20,562 bases of DNA from a virus, in IMG/VR virus record IMGVR_UViG_3300033146_003359, positions 1 to 20,562 of that record. One strand, 5' to 3'. Shown here in pieces: positions 1 through 7,838 of this stretch. The translations under genes and the position numbers were made by a program. Numbering within the stretch: position 1 is the stretch's first letter; each line of letters opens with the position of its first letter. A model generated the notes under the pieces. That model saw only the letters and a list, made by a program, of their open reading frames with translations, had not been told where the DNA came from and made no database searches.

Positions 1-186
1 GCACAAGAAAGTATAAAGCGTAGAGAAATGGATAGGCTTAAAAACAAGTACAAAAAAGAAGGTTATACCGTAGTAGAAAACGCTTACGATGATAGGAGTG
101 TTGTAGATATAGAGCATACACACTTAATAAAGCCGATGCACATAGATTTATGAACAATAAAACAATTATTAGGTAAAAAGGAATAG
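1..186 (+). CDS. C-terminal end of an unrecognised protein (5' truncated)
   Basis: The frame is open from the first base to a TAG at 184-186, giving 61 residues of a gene that starts before the window. The only in-frame TGA (codon at 151) reads as glycine in HIDLGTIKQLL. The peptide is highly charged, starting AQESIKRREMDRL and ending GKKE. I recognise no family. The visible part has no membrane segment and no clear catalytic motif. It lies 36 bases before the next small gene and probably belongs to the same rightward transcript. Whether it is the end of an early/regulatory gene or the last gene before the late block cannot be told from this fragment. Confidence 0.6.
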
Positions 187-222
187 ATCTTTATATACTA
201 ATAACATACTAATAATATAAAA

Positions 223-411
223 ATGAGAACAAAAAAATGAGTAAACCATAAAAAACAATTACAATATAGAAACTGTATGAACTTAATACTAGAGTTTATC
301 CATCAAGAAAAAGATCGAGATAATATATCAAAGGAAATAAAAACAACAAAAGAATATAATCTGTATGAGTTTCAAAAGTGGATTTGAGAAAAAACTAGTA
401 ATATAGTATAA
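223..411 (+). CDS. small hypothetical protein, 62 aa
   Basis: ATG at 223 opens a 62-codon frame ending in TAA at 409-411. Two in-frame TGA codons read as glycine (MRTKKGVNHKK near the start, KWIGEKTSN near the end). The product is basic and mostly predicted helical, with no hydrophobic segment and no motif I recognise. It sits between the truncated first gene and another small charged protein, just before the terminase genes, a position where phages often carry small DNA-binding or regulatory proteins. That role is only a guess from position. Codon usage is A-rich like the neighbours. Confidence 0.55.
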
Positions 412-421
412 GAATCAATCA

Positions 422-625
422 TTGTTTAGAATTGGAAAGAGTGTAAGCGAAAACGAGATCAAAAAAAAGGAAGAAGAACCAAAGAAAGCCAAGGTAAAAG
501 ATGTAAGAAGAGAACTGATAGACCGAGTAGAAAGTAAATCAATAAGGAATAGAATAATATTCATAGAAGGTGAAGATAAAAAAAGAGTAGAGCAAAGGAT
601 ATATAAATTATCAGAATATATGTAA
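422..625 (+). CDS. small, highly charged hypothetical protein, 67 aa
   Basis: The frame is open from 407 to a TAA at 623-625 and has no internal ATG usable as a start. The earliest conventional start is TTG at 422, 11 bases after the previous stop. The product is lysine/glutamate-rich (SENEIKKKEEEPKK, then IIFIEGEDKKRVEQRIYKL) and looks like a helical, possibly coiled-coil protein. It contains no TGA codon; its glycines are GGA and GGT. A TTG start is plausible with translational coupling to the upstream gene. Alternatively a shift at the end of that gene could join the two. No family recognised. Confidence 0.5.
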   Translation: MFRIGKSVSENEIKKKEEEPKKAKVKDVRRELIDRVESKSIRNRIIFIEGEDKKRVEQRIYKLSEYM

Positions 626-688
626 TAATGTGATAATGATATTATTAAAATAATAATAAAATAAATTTATATCATAATCTAGTATAAT

Positions 689-1075
689 ATGCCAAGATGA
701 GTACCTAAAGTATTAAAGAAAGATAAAAAACACGCATGATGAAGACCGACAAAGAAGAACGAAGAGACAGTAAAGAAACTAGAGGAAATATTTAAAATAG
801 ATTGAACAGTGTCAGAGGCTTGTAGTAACGCTTGAATATCAAGGGAGACCTACTATAATCGAGAATCAAAAGATAAAGAATTTTTTGACAGGATGACTAG
901 GGCAAAGAATTTTATGTATATATTAGCAAGGAGAACCTGGGTAAAATGATTAAATGATTGAGATACAAAAAGTGCAATAGAATATCTAAAACGTAGGGAC
1001 AAAAGATATAAAGACAAGCAAGAAACAACAATAGAAGTCTCTATATCAGAAGAAGAATTAGAAGACGAAGAATAA
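689..1075 (+). CDS. terS: terminase small subunit
   Basis: This is a 128-aa protein with the layout of a phage small terminase, which binds the packaging site on phage DNA and recruits the large subunit. A basic N-terminus carries GGRPTKKNEE (residues 17-26), the usual GRPTK lead-in of these proteins. A helix-turn-helix region follows at about 25-60 (VSEACSNAGISRETYYNR). A helical segment comes next (KEFFDRMTRAKNF, TKSAIEYLKRRD), then an acidic tail (SEEELEDEE). Two tandem TGA codons encode the Gly-Gly of GGRPTK, and another encodes the Gly of NAGISRETYY; these are direct evidence for UGA = Gly. ATG at 689 follows a TATAAT-like string. A hairpin with a short T-run lies 23 bases after the stop. 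The large subunit is 750 bases downstream. Confidence 0.88.
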
Positions 1076-1097
1076 AACACATAAAAACAGTACATAC

Positions 1098-1119
1098 ATA
1101 GACGTTTGTCTATATTTTA
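1098..1119 (+). terminator. possible intrinsic terminator after terS
   Basis: A perfect 6-bp stem (ATAGAC 1098-1103 with GTCTAT 1108-1113) closes a GTTT loop and is followed by ATTTT. It lies just after the small terminase stop. The stem is short and A+T-rich, so termination would be weak or partial. Confidence 0.35.
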
Positions 1120-1191
1120 AAAGTAGGTTGTCCATATATAAAAGACAACATCGCCCCAGCGTAGAGTATAAACTTTATTTCACTACAATAA

Positions 1192-1305
1192 ATGGTTATA
1201 AAACAACATCCAAACACTTGCACAAGATACATTCTACAAGGCCTAAACGACACTAGCAAAATATTTTTGTGCAAGGCTTTAAGAATCAAAACAAAGTTAA
1301 AATAG
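1192..1305 (+). CDS. possible micro-ORF, 37 aa
   Basis: ATG at 1192 opens 37 codons to a TAG at 1303. The peptide begins MVIKQHPNTCTRY and ends KALRIKTKLK. It has no TGA codon, so it would be open in any code, and it overlaps the 9-bp inverted repeat at 1217-1275. There is no recognisable ribosome site or family. It may well be chance within a structured non-coding region. Confidence 0.2.
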   Translation: MVIKQHPNTCTRYILQGLNDTSKIFLCKALRIKTKLK

Positions 1306-1337
1306 TTAGCTATTGTGTTTATTTATCTAGTATTAAT

Positions 1338-1445
1338 ATGAGTTTAAGAAATAGATTAAAATTGATTTGTATTATAATTTGAATGTGAAGTTTATTACTC
1401 ATCACATTGACATCTTTGATTGTATTTATTGTAAAGATAGTGTAA
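1338..1445 (+). CDS. possible single-span membrane micro-protein, 35 aa
   Basis: ATG at 1338 gives a 35-aa peptide ending at TAA 1443-1445. It has a basic N-terminus (MSLRNRLK) and one continuous hydrophobic stretch, about residues 9-32 (ICIIIGMGSLLLITL and onward). One TGA codon reads as glycine inside the segment. That is the layout of a small inner-membrane protein with its N-terminus in the cytoplasm. It sits in the spacer between terS and the 85-aa gene. Such short hydrophobic frames do occur by chance in A+T-rich DNA, so confidence is moderate at best. The function is not known. Confidence 0.4.
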
Positions 1446-1559
1446 CTAATAGCTTAATGAATTTGTATTTGTCTATAACACAACATATATAAAAAAATTT
1501 AATATACACAACGCAAGATTTTAATACTACAAACAACGTTTTATAACTTATTAATTATA

Positions 1560-1817
1560 ATGACAAATATTGATGAAAAGAGACAAGAGTATTGAAGCCT
1601 AAAGACTTTCATATTTTGAAATACTTGTAAAGTAATATGATGATTTTATGAATGACAAGAAGTTGTTATTGATGACATTTCTATGATATTACCTGAACAA
1701 GAAAAGGATTGAGAAATATTACCTGAGCTTGTAATAGAATATTGATGTGTATTTGAGTGAAAGCATTGAATTATAAAAAGAAATATAGATGCCAAATATT
1801 TGACTCTTAAAAAATAG
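1560..1817 (+). CDS. hypothetical protein, 85 aa, possible KOW/SH3-like fold
   Basis: ATG at 1560 opens 85 codons ending in TAG at 1815-1817. Many in-frame TGA codons read as glycine. The middle (TCKVIGGFYEGQEVVID) and the later FEGKHGIIKRNIDAKY have the Gly-rich beta-strand spacing of small KOW/SH3-like barrels, but this is only a resemblance. The gene lies directly before the large terminase, and its TAG stop is in the same frame as the terminase ATG at 1824, with two codons between. It may act with packaging or simply be a small regulatory protein. Confidence 0.7.
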
Positions 1818-1823
1818 TTTGTT

Positions 1824-3338
1824 ATGGTTATTGAAACAGGCAAATCAAAGAATCATATGTTTAAAACAAATAAGCCCAAATCTAATATAGTAAACAGGTT
1901 TTGGAGATTAAATCATTTGTATAAAATAATAGATAAGAGATGACAGTCTATTACATTCAAACTAAACGAAGCACAACTAAGTATTTATAGGTTAGAAAAA
2001 GAACATAACAAGATAATAATATTAAAGGCTAGGCAATTATGAATATCCACATACAAACTTATAAGCTGATTAGATAAGTCATTATTCTATCATAACAGAA
2101 CAATAATAATAACAGCACATAAACAAGAGAAACAACAAGAATTGTTCCAGAAAGTTAAATACGCTTTTGCGGAGTTACCACAAACAATAAAGTTAAAAGA
2201 TTGAAGGATATGGAAGAAACCAACACCAAGATATGACAGTGTAAATGAGTTATATTTCCAAAAGCTTAATTCAAGAATAAAAGTAAGTCTTGATAGTAGG
2301 AGCTGAACCCCCACAGATCTACATATAACAGAATTGGCATTTAAACCAGATGCCAAGAAAATGATGACTGGTACATTACCGTCTATCCCTAAATGATCCC
2401 CAATAACAATAGAAACAACAGCAAACGGTGCAAGTGGTTATTTTTATGAATTATGGAAAAAATTTGAAAACACAGATAAATGATTTCATTGTTTGTTTAT
2501 CCCACGGTATACTGATAAAGATTATACAATAAACACAAAAGAAAAGATAGTATTACCAGAGGGATTGGATCATCTTAATAAGTTAAATTTAACAAATTGA
2601 CAGAAATCACGGTATATTGATAAATATAATGAATTATGAAGAGAATGTTTTCAAGAATATCCAAGCACTCCTGACGAGGCGTTTCTTACAACTGGTGATA
2701 CTGTATTTAGCTTACAAATAGTAAAATCACTTCCTATTATATGATACAAAGAGGACTATAAATATGCTTGATTACGTATCTATAAACAACCTGACGAAGA
2801 AACCATGTATATATATGGTGTTGATACTGCTATGTGATGAATTTATTGAGATTATTCTACAATAAGTGTAAGAGATACAGATCTAAATTTATGTGCTTTT
2901 TATTACTGACATATCCCGCCTGACACATTGGCGGAGGTTATAGATCACTTATGGGAGATGTGATATATGTGCGAAAATATATGAATAGAAGTTAATAATA
3001 CTTGAATAGCCACAATAACTAGAGCAAAAGAGTATGTTTGGTATCAATATATATACGCAGAGACAACAATAGATAAAATATCTAATAGGAGGACAAGAAA
3101 AGTATGATGGAATACAAATCTAAAAACAAGGCCTAAAATGATAAGTGATTATGAAGAAGCTATAAGAAAATGATTAATAACACAAATAGATGAAAGATTA
3201 AGATCAGAGATGTATTCGTTTATATATAACGAGAAAAAGAGGCCAGAGGCACAAAAATGAAGCCATGATGATGCTATAATATGTGATTGTATTTGTTATC
3301 AGATGTCCATGCAATATACAACATGATTTATAGGATAG
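1824..3338 (+). CDS. terL: terminase large subunit (packaging ATPase and nuclease)
   Basis: This 504-aa protein is the motor that cuts phage DNA and pumps it into the prohead through the portal. The N-terminal ATPase has a Walker A-type motif KARQLGIST (68-76), a Walker B-like strand LHITELAF (166-173, acidic E170) and a coupling motif TIETTANG (195-202). The linker EYPSTPDEAF (278-287) is typical of this family. The C-terminal RNase H-like nuclease shows YGVDTAMGGIYGDYS (D334), IGIEVNNTG (E389) and SHDDAIIC (D482/D483), the expected metal-binding acidic set. Of 30 glycines I count 22 encoded by TGA and 8 by GGN; the Walker A glycine is TGA. The length is normal for the family. ATG at 1824 lies 7 bases after the upstream TAG. 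Confidence 0.95.
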
Positions 3339-3488
3339 CAAAAAAACATTGAAAAAACAAAAATAATAGTTATTATTATTATAATTTATAATTATTTACG
3401 ACAATTCACCAATTACTTGTGTCCGTTATTTTAGTTTTGCTACGGACGGCAAAAGTCTATATCGGTTGGACAACAATCATAGAAGATT
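3339..3488 (+). promoter_or_regulatory. portal leader: AT hairpin and copy 1 of the repeated element
   Basis: This 150-nt spacer separates terL from the portal gene. An all-A/T inverted repeat (AATAATA 3362-3368 with TATTATT 3371-3377) may be a weak transcript end for terL. The 38-nt structured element at 3421-3458 follows, then about 30 nt of leader to the portal ATG. Confidence 0.4.
3421..3458 (+). promoter_or_regulatory. structured leader element, copy 1 (before portal)
   Basis: This 38-nt element contains two interleaved inverted repeats: GTCCGT 3421-3426 with ACGGAC 3442-3447, and TTTTGC 3435-3440 with GCAAAA 3449-3454, followed by GTCTA. A second copy with identical spacing lies at 15564-15601. 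The two match at 34 of 38 positions, and all four differences fall outside the pairing segments. The portal ATG is 31 nt downstream of the element. The two helices overlap, so as RNA they would be mutually exclusive or form a tight pseudoknot. As DNA they could be paired operator half-sites. I do not recognise it as a known riboswitch class. Confidence 0.6.
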
Positions 3489-4802
3489 ATGCAACTAACA
3501 AAATTTCAGCAAAACAATCTAGTAACGCAATCTATATTATCCAGATTATGAGATAATACTTATCTTACTGATGAAAGTAATGATAATTTTTCTTATATTA
3601 AAGATAAATTTTTTTATGGTGAAACTACAGATAAGGTTAAGTTATTAAATACTGGTAGTTGATTGTTTGGTTCGATACAGTCTACAATATCTTTCTATGT
3701 ATGAGAGCCAGAGATAGAGACAAAACTAAATCTAGATTTATTTATACAAGACTTTCTAGCATTATGATTTACTACAATATGAATACAATGATTAGAGGGG
3801 AAGAGAGAAATACAATATTTGCCAGCAAAAAGATATTTCAAGCAATGAGATGCTGACAATATAATGCGAACATATATAAAAGAAAAAGAATGAAGTTATA
3901 CTAGCAACTATGATACATATGCTTTTATTAAAACATATGAAGTATGAATAACATATAATAGATTATACTTATTATCAAATAATTCATTAACAACAAGTAT
4001 GCAAGAGGTCCCACTTAATACTATATGGGAAACATCACATTTACAACCAATAGAGAAAACTTGATTAAAGACAAAGGCTATATTTGTTATAAAGAAAGAT
4101 GAAAATGAGCAATATCCAGTATCAGAATTTCAGACAATAAAAAATATAGTATATTCGATAGATAGAAAAATAGTAATGATGGACACACAATATTTACAAA
4201 ATATGGAGAGTTTTGTTTTATTAAAATGAATAAACTTACCAAAGAATTTATTGAAGGATTATATAGCTTGAAAAAGGTTAAATCTATCTCAATTAGGTAG
4301 AATAGTGCAATGAAATCAAGATTCAAGTATAGAGTTTATAAATAATATAAACAATTTAATAGGCGAAACAAAATGAACAATAAACGACCAAATAAGACAA
4401 ATAAGTTCAATGACAAAAATACCTATAGATTTCTTATGATTAGATAGTAAAGATGGTGCTATATGAGAATGATCTAGGACATTGAAGCATTGATCATTTA
4501 TAAAGAAGATACAATCAATAAGAGATATGTTTGATACTTATTTGCCAGATATACTTGGAGCGTTATGAGAATATGAACAGATAATGCGACCAGACATATT
4601 TGCTAAAAGCAATAAGGAGCTTGTAGAAGAGTTAAGTATAGCATTAGACAATAGAATAATAAGTAGATTGAATGCAATAAAACAGTACAATTGATTTAAT
4701 GATGATGAAGCAGAAAAAGAACTAGAGAATATAAATAAAGAAAAGGAAGAATCATTAGATATTTTAGATACAACAAATAATAATGTTGGTACAGATTGAT
4801 AA
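3489..4802 (+). CDS. portal protein
   Basis: This is a 437-aa protein in the usual place after terL. Portal proteins form the twelve-subunit ring at one capsid vertex through which DNA enters and to which the tail joins. The best marker is the C-terminal third: a short motif KIPIDFLGLDSKDGAIGEG (310-328) followed by SRTLKHGSFIKKIQSIRDMF. This matches the portal pattern of a proline-containing loop, a small-residue and Ser stretch, then long helices. The N-terminal half has alternating strands and helices with no membrane segment. The acidic C-terminal tail (DDEAEKELENINKEKEE) is typical of portals. Glycine is mostly TGA. ATG at 3489 follows the structured leader element; the 3' end overlaps the next small gene by 20 nt. 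Confidence 0.85.
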
Positions 4803-4944
4803 AATAGTAAAACTAAAAAAGACATTAGCACAAAAGACTGAATCAATAATAACAAATAGCAAGTTCTGATTGTTTGTGCTAATAAATATACTTTTATATT
4901 GATTTTGATGAGTATTACTATTATTGAGATTGTTTGGGTATTAA
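4783..4944 (+). CDS. small single-span membrane protein, 53 aa
   Basis: ATG at 4783 lies inside the portal 3' end in another frame and gives 53 codons to TAA at 4942. The N-terminal half is basic (DKIVKLKKTLAQK), and residues about 28-51 are hydrophobic (FGLFVLINILLYGFGG, then VLLLLRL). Three TGA codons read as glycine in the membrane segment, so the frame is only seen in code 25. It overlaps both neighbours, which suggests coupled translation. A holin-like or membrane-anchored assembly role is possible but not shown. I do not recognise the family. Confidence 0.55.
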
Positions 4945-5021
4945 TCCAAGCAATATCAATAGTTGTAGTGGGCTATTATGTTCGGTACGGTAAACCGTTA
5001 TTTATATCGTTATTATTATAA
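4908..5021 (+). CDS. very small membrane protein, 37 aa
   Basis: ATG at 4908 starts within the previous membrane gene (37-nt overlap) and runs 37 codons to TAA at 5019-5021, one base before the scaffold ATG at 5023. The peptide begins MSITIIEIVWVLIQAIS and continues hydrophobic to about residue 24. A short basic turn (VRYGKP) and a hydrophobic tail follow. The tight nesting between its neighbours and the exact run up to the scaffold start argue for a real gene. Two overlapping membrane micro-proteins in a row recall holin/antiholin pairs, but this is inference. Confidence 0.45.
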   Translation: MSITIIEIVWVLIQAISIVVVGYYVRYGKPLFISLLL

Positions 5022-5022
5022 A

Positions 5023-5616
5023 ATGGAACTAACACAAGATGCTTTTGACGCTCTTACAAAGAAACTAGAAAAATTAGAAGAGATTAACAACAACAAAGAC
5101 AAGGCATTACATGAGGAGAGGGGTAAAAGACAATCCCTAAGTAAAAAGCTAGAGTCACTTTGAGATGTTAATCCTGAAGATTTAGAGGAATTAAATAAGT
5201 TAAGAGAAGAAAAGAAGAAAATGGAAGATAAAAAGCTAAAAGAGAAATGAAAATACGAAGAGCTTTTAAAAGAGAAAGAAACAGAACTAGAAGAACTAAA
5301 GAAACAGATTGAGGGAGTTGTATGATATAAGGAAAAATATACATCATTTATGGAGAAACAGTTAGAAACGAAGATTGATGAATTCCCAGAGGAAAAAAAG
5401 GAGTTCATAAAAAAACTAATAGAATGAAAAGAACATGAATCACAATTAGAACTATTAGAGTGATTTAAAAAAGAATTTGGTGGTGATAGCTTCTGATGAA
5501 TACCGAAGACAGAATGAGAGCCACCAAAAAATAATACAGAGTTTGATGAGGCAAAAAAGAAATGAGACATTTCTTCAATGTTATCAAATGCTCCTGTACT
5601 GTGAGAAACACAGTAA
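5023..5616 (+). CDS. capsid scaffold protein
   Basis: This 197-aa protein lies directly before the major capsid gene, where scaffolds that guide prohead assembly are usually coded. Residues about 8-110 are almost wholly charged heptad-like helix (ALTKKLEKLEEINNNKD, LREEKKKMEDKKLKEKG, KETELEELKKQIEG), that is, a long coiled coil. Compact helical segments follow (LETKIDEFPEEKKEFIKKL), then a flexible Gly/Pro-rich stretch (GGDSFGGIPKTEGEPP), and a short C-terminal segment (DEAKKKGDISSMLSN) that may bind the capsid protein. This is the layout of gp20-type phage scaffolds. I chose ATG 5023 over in-frame ATG 4978 because 4978 lies inside the preceding small gene and would add an unrelated tail. A hairpin (5597-5603 with 5609-5615) overlaps the stop. 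Confidence 0.85.
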
Positions 5617-5672
5617 GAAAAAACATTTATAAAAACTTTTAGAAAAATTTTTAATTAATTATTTATTTTAAA

Positions 5673-6812
5673 ATGGCATGATTCCAATTATCTTATGATT
5701 ATCAAAATCAGAAAAGAGATCTAAGCGACATTTTTAATGTAATTGTTTCAAAAGATCCAGTTTTATCATCAATTATATCAGTCGGTGGTATAGCTACTAA
5801 CAAAAAACATGAACGACTAGAAGATTCAATAGCTCAAGTATCATGGACTTTGAATGCTGCATATACATCTGGTGCTTTGACAATGACAGTTGTTGATACT
5901 ACAGGCATGAAAGTAGGAGATATCTATAAATTTGAAGATGCAACAACTGGTGCTACTTCCACATTGAAAGCTAAGGTTGCAACAATACCAAATGCTACGT
6001 CTTTCACTTTCACAGTTTATGGTTGATCAGCTGATCAAAATGTTGCAAACGCTTCTACAATTGAATTAGTTGCAAGACCTAAAAATGAAGGTACAGATGC
6101 AGATCCAGACAATGGCACAGAACAAGTTGTTGAATATAACTACTCACAAATCTTTGATAGAACTGCTAAAGTATCAAAAACCACTCAATTTGAGAGTAAA
6201 TATGGTATGGTTGACCCATTGAATTATCAAGTAGAATATCAATTAAAACAAATTGCATATGAGGTTCTTAATTCAATGATTAATGGTGAAAGAGTACAAA
6301 GAACAGCAACAGAAGCTGGTACATTTGGAGGTATACTTGCTTTACTAAGAGATGCTACTTGAAACAAAGTTGCTGTTGGTTGAGCTATCACACTTGATGC
6401 TATAAACGACGCTTTTGAAGTAGTTAACTCTAATTGATGAGGAAATGCAGTTAATACTATTGTATGTCACCCATTCCAAGCTAGAAAGATTTCAGCATTC
6501 AATACAACTTGAAATAACCCAGTTATGACAAGAAGTGAAACTACCGCAGGTTCATATGTAATGGATATTGTATGAGATACTGGTAACACTGTTAGAATAT
6601 TGGCAGATAGAAACCGAGACAAAGATAAGGTTGCTATTATCGATCCTTCAAAAATCAAATTAGTACCATTTAAAGGTAGAGCATTCTCTGATGAAGATGC
6701 TACATTAAATGGGTCTGATTACTTTGCTAGAAGAATATTATGAGAATATACTTTGGAGATGAAAAATGCTTCAAATTGACATGTTCTTTTGACATGACTA
6801 ACATCTATTTAA
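5673..6812 (+). CDS. major capsid protein (HK97 fold, SU10/DUF5309-like)
   Basis: This 379-aa protein is the shell subunit. The N-terminal arm (about 1-60) is followed by a strand-rich inserted segment (about 61-140, TSGALTMTVVDTTGMKVGD) as in SU10-type capsid proteins. The core then has VVEYNYSQIFDRTAKVSKT (152-170), the helix QVEYQLKQIAYEVLNSM (186-202), and the late motif NTIVCHPFQARKISAFN (261-277), all characteristic of this capsid family. No protease-cleaved delta domain is seen, which fits the separate scaffold gene. Codon use differs from the neighbours: I count 20 glycines as GGN (mostly GGT) and 11 as TGA. A 56-nt A+T leader precedes ATG 5673, and a G+C-rich hairpin follows the stop. 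Confidence 0.92.
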
Positions 6813-6846
6813 ATAATAGATTTTCTGTCGGTTTAGTTAATATATG

Positions 6847-6880
6847 GTGGAGGGATTTATTCCTCCTCCACATTATTAAT
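6847..6880 (+). terminator. GC-rich hairpin after the capsid gene
   Basis: GTGGAGG at 6847-6853 pairs with CCTCCAC at 6865-6871 around an 11-nt loop and is followed by ATTATTAATT. It lies 35 nt after the capsid stop and stands out in A+T-rich DNA. It is likely an intrinsic terminator (possibly partial) or a 3'-end stabiliser for the capsid message. Confidence 0.7.
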
Positions 6881-6912
6881 TAAGCACTATATTTATAATT
6901 TAATAACACAAC

Positions 6913-7293
6913 ATGTATAAATTCAAATCACAACCAAAAATGAGAGTAAAGACATCTGAATGAGTAATAATGTTCGATCATAATTGAATATTTGAAACTA
7001 ATAATGAAGAAGTAGCAAAAACCTTATCAAAAACATTTATGGTAGAACAATTATGAAGTTGAAGCCAAACCAAAAAAGCTATTAAAGAAGAAGCTATTAA
7101 AGAAGAAGCTAAAAACGTAACAAAAAAAGATGAACCAAATAAAGAAAGCGAAACATGAAGAAGATTTGAAGATGAAGATTGAAAGGAGATGAATATAGCA
7201 AGAGCTGAATATCTCGATAAATTCTGAAAAGTAGTACCAGTAAACAAGAAAAATGACTTAGACTGGATTAAATCCAAATTAAACGAAGACTAA
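6913..7293 (+). CDS. capsid-associated small protein, 126 aa (function unproven)
   Basis: ATG at 6913 gives 126 codons to TAA 7291. The N-terminal part is strand-like (YKFKSQPKMRVKTSEGVIMFDHNGIFETNNEEVAKTL, here described in pieces: a short beta motif, then a Gly-Ile-Phe-Glu turn). A charged linker follows with a 15-bp duplication coding AIKEE twice (7078-7110). The C-terminal domain has AEYLDKFGKVVPVNKKNDLDW. Small proteins of this layout (short N-terminal beta unit, linker, C-terminal helical LEM/HeH-like end) are common directly after the capsid gene and may be capsid-associated or pre-connector proteins. The function is inferred from position only. A short hairpin (7286-7300) overlaps the stop. 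Confidence 0.75.
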
Positions 7294-7315
7294 TTGTCTT
7301 ATATATCTCTTTTCA
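7286..7315 (+). terminator. weak hairpin over the stop of the 126-aa gene
   Basis: AAGAC 7286-7290 pairs with GTCTT 7296-7300 around TAATT, with a T-rich stretch ending TCTCTTTT downstream. A second inverted repeat (TTCACTT 7312-7318 with AAGTGAA 7331-7337) and a TATAAT string at 7341-7346 follow before the connector gene. A weak terminator plus promoter is possible; both are low confidence. Confidence 0.25.
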
Positions 7316-7379
7316 CTTAACCACTACAAGAAGTGAATCGTATAATATAAATCATCTTTTATAAAAAGAATCTCAAACA

Positions 7380-7838
7380 ATGACAAATCTATTAGACAGT
7401 CCAGTTTATACTAGCTGACAAGACGTCCTAGATACCACTACTATCACAGGGCTAATAACAGAATTGACGGCAGATATAAACTATGCAGATTGATTAATAA
7501 CACAAGCACAGCGAATAATAGACGACTATATTTGACGATATGGTGTGCCTTTTGTTGATTGACAACAATTTGTATTTCCAATAGATGTTGATTGAGTTTC
7601 AATAATACCGGAAGATATACAACTTACTACAATATATATTGTAGAATACCTATATCAAAATGGTTGAACAAGTGGCGGTTCCTGATCTGCTAGTAATATA
7701 AAGAGCGAGAAAAATTTATGAAGATCTATAACCTATAAAGATGGTTCTTGATCTACTATTAGTAATAATATACCACTAAAGGCTTTGTCTTTATTGGATA
7801 AATACAAGGGTAATTTATTTGTTTGACAGGTTATATAA
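7380..7838 (+). CDS. head-tail connector (adaptor) protein
   Basis: This 152-aa protein has the pattern of the HK97 gp6/SPP1 gp15-type adaptor that docks under the portal. It has a helical N-terminal part ending ITQAQRIIDDYIGRYGVPF, a short FVFPIDVDG strand, and IPEDIQLTTIYIVEYLYQNGG, the usual helix in which these proteins have 'P-x-x-I/V-x-x-A/T'. A flexible Gly/Ser turn and SEKNLGRSITYKDGSG then lead to a C-terminal helix (LKALSLLDKYKG). It starts the tightly packed connector operon: its TAA overlaps the next ATG (TAATG). Confidence 0.78.

Larger units (their letters stand above)
1076..1559 (+). other. 484-nt spacer with hairpins and possible micro-ORFs
   Basis: No gene of normal size is open here on either strand when TGA is read as Gly. 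Several inverted repeats are visible: 1098-1113 (6-bp stem), GTTGTC 1127-1132 with GACAAC 1144-1149, and CTTGCACAA 1217-1225 with TTGTGCAAG 1267-1275 (9 bp, 41-nt loop). Two short frames (1192-1305 and 1338-1445) start with ATG and are listed separately. No tRNA could be folded. It is by far the longest spacer in an otherwise packed late region, so a small RNA, a packaging (cos/pac) recognition site near terS, or a promoter are all reasonable possibilities. Confidence 0.4.

Noticed and set aside
683-688. TATAAT string directly before the terS ATG as a promoter -10 box
   Set aside because: It abuts the start codon with no convincing -35 box. Such strings are frequent by chance in A+T-rich DNA, and it would leave almost no leader.
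1201-1290. Possible tRNA (for example a glycine tRNA with UCA anticodon) in the terS spacer
   Set aside because: There are inverted repeats, but I could not form a 7-bp acceptor with D, anticodon and T arms or a GTTCRA T-loop.
4978-5163. A 61-codon frame starting at ATG 4978 and ending at TGA 5161
   Set aside because: TGA is glycine here. It is the 5' part of the scaffold, and its first 15 codons lie inside the preceding small gene; ATG 5023 is the better start.
5597-5615. 7-bp hairpin over the scaffold stop as a terminator
   Set aside because: It is a perfect stem (TACTGTG/CACAGTA) but is followed by an A-run rather than T's, so it does not fit an intrinsic terminator on the + strand.
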